A stretch of 64,000 bases of DNA from Gammaproteobacteria bacterium. Its GTDB lineage: Bacteria > Pseudomonadota > Gammaproteobacteria > Ga0077536. The stretch spans positions 62,001 through 126,000 of the forward strand of contig JACKNH010000006.1 of NCBI GenBank assembly GCA_024234975.1. Direction: 5' to 3'. A program made the position numbers and the translations under genes. The notes under the pieces are model-generated. The model did not search any database. It was not told the DNA's origin and saw only the letters and a list, made by a program, of their open reading frames with translations. Positions 53,301-59,300 of this stretch are shown here, in pieces; position 1 is the stretch's first letter, and the number at the start of each line of letters is the position of its first letter.

Positions 53301-56300
53301 GGTGGCGGTGGCGGCAGCGGCGGTTCGGCTGGCTCGACTGCCGGCAGCTTGAGTGATGGTGGCGGTGGCGGCGCTGATGGTGGCTTCCTGGGTAACGGCA
53401 GCGGCGGCGGCAGCGGTAAGGCCGGCGGCGAGAGCGGCACCGGAACTACCGGTGGTACGGGCGCGGCGGGTGCCTTCGGCGCAAGCGGCGCCGCCAATGC
53501 CTATGCCAATAGCAGCGGCAGCGGCAGCGGCGGTTCGTCCACAGCAGGTGGCAGCGGTGGTACTGGCGGCGCTGGCAAGGCCGGCGGCGGCGGTGGTGGC
53601 GGTGGCAGTGGCGGAACCCTGTTTACCTCGGCGACCGGCGGCGGTGGTGGCGGCGCCGGCAGCAGCAACACGGGCAATACCGGTAACAGCGGTTCTACCG
53701 GTGGCGCCGGCTTCGGTGGCGTCAACTTCGTCACGGGGTCGACGATTTCCGGTGGTGGCGCCGGCGGCTCCGGTGCCGGTGGCAGCGGCGGTGGCGGCGG
53801 CGGCGGCGGTTCGGGTGGCAGCGCCGGCGGTGGCGGCGGCGGTGGTGGCGGCGCGTTCAGCGGCGGCGGCAACGGTAGTGGCGGCGGTTCTGGTGGCGCT
53901 GGCGGTACGGGTGGCACCGGGGGCGTGGGTGGTCGCGGCGGCCTCGGTGGTCTCGGTGGTGCCGGTGGCGGCGCCTTCGAAATCATCGCGCTGGGCAACC
54001 TCACCATCGGTGAGTCCGGCTACTACGCACGCGGTGGTGCCGGCCAGAGTGGCGCGGGTGCTCCAGGCACACAGACTTCAGGGGCCGCCGGCGCCAGTGG
54101 CACGACAGGCGCGAACGGCGGCACGACAAACGCGGACGGCGGTCGTGGCGGTAACGGTGCGCAAGGTGGCACCGGTGGTACCGGCGGCACCGGTGGAACC
54201 GGCGGCGCAGGCGGCGGTGGCGCAGGCGGTACCGTCAAGCTGGTCGGCTCGGTCGTCAATGCATCCACGCTGAATGTGGACAATGCCGGTGGCAGCAGCC
54301 CGAATGCGAGTCGGCAGGGTGGCCTCGGCCGCTTCCTGTTCGGCAGCAACGTCGCGACCTCACTGGGCGGTTCGACCATCAATGCGAATATCGCAGGTGT
54401 CGATGGCGCACGCGCGGTCAATCCGTTCGTCAGCAGCGGCGCGCTGACGCCGTTCATCCCCGGCATTGAAGGTGGCGCGGAAATCTTCGGTCTGATTCAG
54501 ATCGATGCCCGTGAGCTGCTTTCACCGGAAGTCTTCAATGCAGCGCCTGGGGGTTCCGATGCTGTCCTGCTGCGTGTTGATCTCGGCCCGCAGAATTTCG
54601 GCGACGACTTCACCGGCTTCGACATGCTGGTCTTCGCCAATCTGTCTGACAGTGCGATTGAACTGCCGAAGTTGGGCGCGGGCGCCTCGGGCTATCTGAA
54701 CGACCTGCTGCTCGGCGGCTTCAATCGCAGCGCGCTGTTCGGTGGTTCCAACCAGACCCTGACCTCGCTCGCGGCGCATGGCGTGTACGTGACGCTGGTG
54801 CCGGATGACACGACGACCTTCAGCATCGCCGATGCGACGACCAGTGTTTCGGTCAACTCGCTCGAAAACGGCCAGGCGCTGTACCTCGCGCCAGGCGCGG
54901 AAGCCGTATCGTTGACCCGCGTGTTCGCACCGATTGGCAATGCCGATCTCGACGTCTCGTACACCGCGAACGAAGCCCCGGTCATCGAATCCGTCGGCGC
55001 GCCGACGGATACGCCGGTTTCGCTGTACTTCGATGGCGTGGACGATTACCTGATCGTGCCGCATGCGACCGCGCTGGATCTCACCAACAGGTTCACGATT
55101 GAAGCCTGGATCAATCCGACCGCGAACCAGGACGCGATCATCGTCAACTCCGAAGGACGCTATGAAGTCGCGCGGATGGCGGATGGTACGATCCAGTGGG
55201 CTTTCGCCAATTCATCGCCTGGCTGGAACTGGGTCAATACCGGTTTCGTTGCGCCGCTGAATACCTGGACGCATATCGCAATCACCTACGATACGAGCAC
55301 AGGGTTGGCGCGGACCTACGCCGATGGTCAGCTCGTACACACGCGCGCCATCTCAGGTTCGCTGGGTGATGTTGACGTTGCGCAGAATGACTTGCGCATT
55401 GGTGATCGTCCCAGCGGCCAGCGCTTCGTCGGCATGATCAACGAAGTACGCATCTACAACGTTGCCATAAGCCAGGCGGCCATTCAGAGCGATATGCAAA
55501 CGCCGGTCGTGCGTGGTACTGCTGGCCTGGTCGGCGCCTGGCAGCTTGGCCAGGGCACCTCCACCAAGGTGGTGGATGCTTCCGGTAACGGCAATGACGG
55601 TACGCTGGGCGGTGGAACTGCCGCACGCAAGCCGGTCTACGCGTTCGATGTGGTCGCTACCGATCCGGATGCCGGCGATGACGTCAGCATCAGCGCGACC
55701 AGCGATTCGGAATTCGTCACGGTCACGGTCACGGGTAACCTCGTCAAACTGACGCCAGCCGCCAACTACATCGGCACCGCGCGCATCAACGTCACGGCGG
55801 CCGATGGCCCCAACGTGCCGCAGGATTCACGTGGCCGATCCGACACGGCGTGGCTGGACTTCACCTCCGGTGCGAACACCGCCAGCGGTGTCGTGTTCAA
55901 TGACGTGAATGGCAATGGCGTCCGCGATGCTGGCGAAGCCGGGGTTGACGGCGTTGCGTTGCAGTTGTCCACCGGTCAGATCACCTACACCGATATCGAC
56001 GGTCGCTACAGCTTCAACGACTTGCTGCCGGGTGCTGTGGTCGGCGCGAACGATCCGGCGAAGGTGACCGGCACCACCGACACCGCTGCCAATGGCAACC
56101 TGGTGTACACCGTACAACAGCAGGGAATTTCGCGTTTTGTCACGGTAACGATTATCCCCGGCCTCCCGCCGTTCATCCCGGCCGTGACCGATACCATCAC
56201 GCAACCGGGCACACGAACGACAACGGTGCAGGATTTCGTCGATATCACGGTGACCACGAACGATGTCACCGGTGTATTGACGTTGCCGGGAAGCACGACC

Positions 56301-59300
56301 GCCAACAATGCGAATCTGGACAACCTGGTTGCTGATTTGAACGCCGTCATTGCCGCGCATCCGACCTTGTCGGGCAAGGTGACGGCCAGCCATAACGGCA
56401 ACCGCATGCAGTTGGCGACTGTCGGCGGCACTGTTCCGGCGTCGATTACCATCGATGTCAAGACGCGCCGCGTTACCACCGTCACTACGACGTATAACGA
56501 GGTGTTTTACGGGGTCGGTATTGTGCCCGGATCGACCTCATCGACCTCGTCGACGCAGACCTTCAACGGTGGTCTCGGGTTCGCAGCCCAGCAATCGGCC
56601 AGCGTTTCTGACGAGCGTGAACTCGAGGTGCTGGTCCCGGCCAATGCCGCGCTGAGCGGCGGCTCGGCCGTTAAACTGCTGAGTTTCGGTGGTGGTGGCG
56701 ACGCCATTGCCGGCCTGAATTTCGGCATCTCCAACGTGTTGTCGATCACCAGTGACAACAGCATCGTGGACGAAGGCGAAGCCGTTAACCTCTCGGCAGT
56801 GTTGACCGATCCCAACCCGGCCAACGGCAGCAATTTCAGTTACCTGTGGCAGGTGGCGATCGACCTCGACGATCCGAGCGACACGCCGCAGCCGATTACC
56901 GATGGCACCGCGGCGGACTTCAGCTTCGTGCCGGGCGACGACGGCCGTTACACGGTGACCTTGACCGTGACCGACAACGATGCCGGCGGCGCGCAGTACA
57001 TGGCGAGCAAGGTCATCGTCGCCGAGCGCGTCAACAAGTCGCCGGTGGCAACGGGCGACAGCTATGAAGTCAACGAGGACGCCGTGCTGACGGTGGCCGC
57101 GCCGCAAGGCGTGCTGACCAACGACAGTGATCCGGATGGCCAGGCGCTGACCGCGGTACTCGTCAATGGTCCTGCGCATGGTGTTCTGGCATTCGCCGCG
57201 GATGGTTCGCTGACGTATACGCCAGCCGCCAATTTCAATGGCGCCGACAGCTTCAGCTACCGCGCCAGCGATGGCGCCGCACTCAGTAACGAAGTGGTTG
57301 TCTCCATCACCGTGCGCCCGACCAATGACGCGCCGGTGGCCGCGCCGGAAAGCTACAGCGTTGATGAAGACGGCAGTTTGAATGTCAGTGCGCCGACCGG
57401 TGTGCTGAGCAACGACAGCGATCTCGATGGTGATGTCCTGGCGGCCGTGCTGGCCACTGGTCCGCAACACGGTGCGCTGACGCTGAACTCGAATGGTTCG
57501 TTCAGCTATACGCCGGTGGCCAACTTCGCCGGTACCGACAGCTTCAGCTACCGCGCCAGCGATGGCACGGCGCAGAGCAACGCGGTGCTGGTGACGATCA
57601 CCGTCAATCCGCTGAACGATGCGCCGACCTCGGTTGCCGACAGTTACCAGATCGCAGAGGACGCGACACTGGTGGTTGCGGCCGCGCAAGGCGTGCTCGC
57701 CAACGATACCGACATCGACAGCGCGCATATCTCCTTGCAGGCTTCGCTGGTCACCGCGCCGACCCATGGCAGCGTGACGCTGAATGCCGATGGTTCGTTC
57801 AGCTACACACCGGTGGCCGATTTCAACGGCAATGACAGCTTCACCTACCTGGCCAGCGATGGCAGCCTCACCGGTCTGCCGGTGGTGGTCTCGTTGCTGG
57901 TCACGCCGACGAACGACAACCCGCTGGCGACCAACAACGCTTACCAGGTCGAAGAGAACGATGTCCTGGTGGTTGATGCCGCTGCGGGTCTGTTGTCCAA
58001 CGATACCGATATCGATGGTGATGTATTGAGCGCGGTGCTCATCACCGGTCCGGCACATGGTGTGCTGGCGGTGAATGCGGATGGCTCTTTCAGCTACACG
58101 CCGAACCCGGGCTTCACCGGTGAGGATACCTTCACCTACCGTGCCAGCGATGGCGGGTTGCAGAGTGCGACCGCGGTGGTGTCGGTGACGGTGAGACCCG
58201 ATACCTTGCGCGTGACCTCGCTGGTGCCGACCAATGACGGCTTCATTGTCACGTTCAACCGTGCGCTGGATCCGGAAACGCTCAACCTGTACGACGGCAC
58301 CTCCAACAACCTTGGCCCGGCCGACCTGCTGCTGGTCGGTAACCAGACAGGCACGGTGCGTGGCACGTTGCTGGTGGATGGTCCTGCCGGTCAGGTACGG
58401 TTCCTTGCCACCGGCGGTGCATTACCGGCTGACTTCTACACCGTCGTACTCGCCAGCGGCCAACGCGGCTTCACCGATGCGAACGGCAATTGGCTGGATG
58501 GTGATGGCGATGGCGCTGTCGGAGATGCCTACCTCGGCAACTTCGCGGTCGCCGCCAGCGATGCAGTCACCGTCGGCATGCCTGATTTCGCCCGTGGCCC
58601 AGGCCAGCATATCGATGTTCCGGTCACCACCGGCGGATTGCCGATTCACATCAGCAATGGCACCGGCGTGACGTCGGTATCGTTGACACTGACCTACGAT
58701 CCGGCGCTGCTGACGGTCAACGGTGTATCGCTTGCCGCCAACGTCCCGGCCGGTTCGCAACTCACGGTCGACAATTCGGTCCCGGGTACCTTGCAGCTCA
58801 CCTTGACGTCGCTGCTGACCCTCGGTCAGGGCCTGAAGAACGTGTTCGTGCTCGATGCCAGCGTACCGGACGATGCGCCATACACCGCCAAGCAGGTGCT
58901 GGATATCAGCAACGTCCTCGTCAACGGCGGCGCCCGCGAGGCGCGCGATGACGATGCACTGCAAGTGGTGGCCTACATCGGTGATACGTCTGCCAACGCG
59001 GTCTATGCATCGCTGGATGCGACCTACATCACTGCGGTCAACACCCACCAGGCCACCGGCTTCGCCGGTTATCGCTTGATCGACCCGCGCATCATCGGTG
59101 ACGTTTCCGGTGACGGCCAGCTGACCTCCACCGACGCCGGCATCCTCACCCAGGAAATCTTCGGTCTCGATCGACCTGAAGTGCCTGCCCTGCCCGAGAT
59201 TCTCGATCCGATCGTCATCGGTGGTCCGGACCCGCTGGTCAGCATCCTGTCGTCGCTGACCGCGGCGGCGGGCAGCATCCTCACGGTGCCGGTCAATGTC

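Noticed and set aside
51054..54247. The short-period DNA repeats in the glycine-rich blocks as a possible CRISPR array
   Set aside because: The period is irregular, there are no unique spacers of equal length, and the sequence is in frame with the giant protein.
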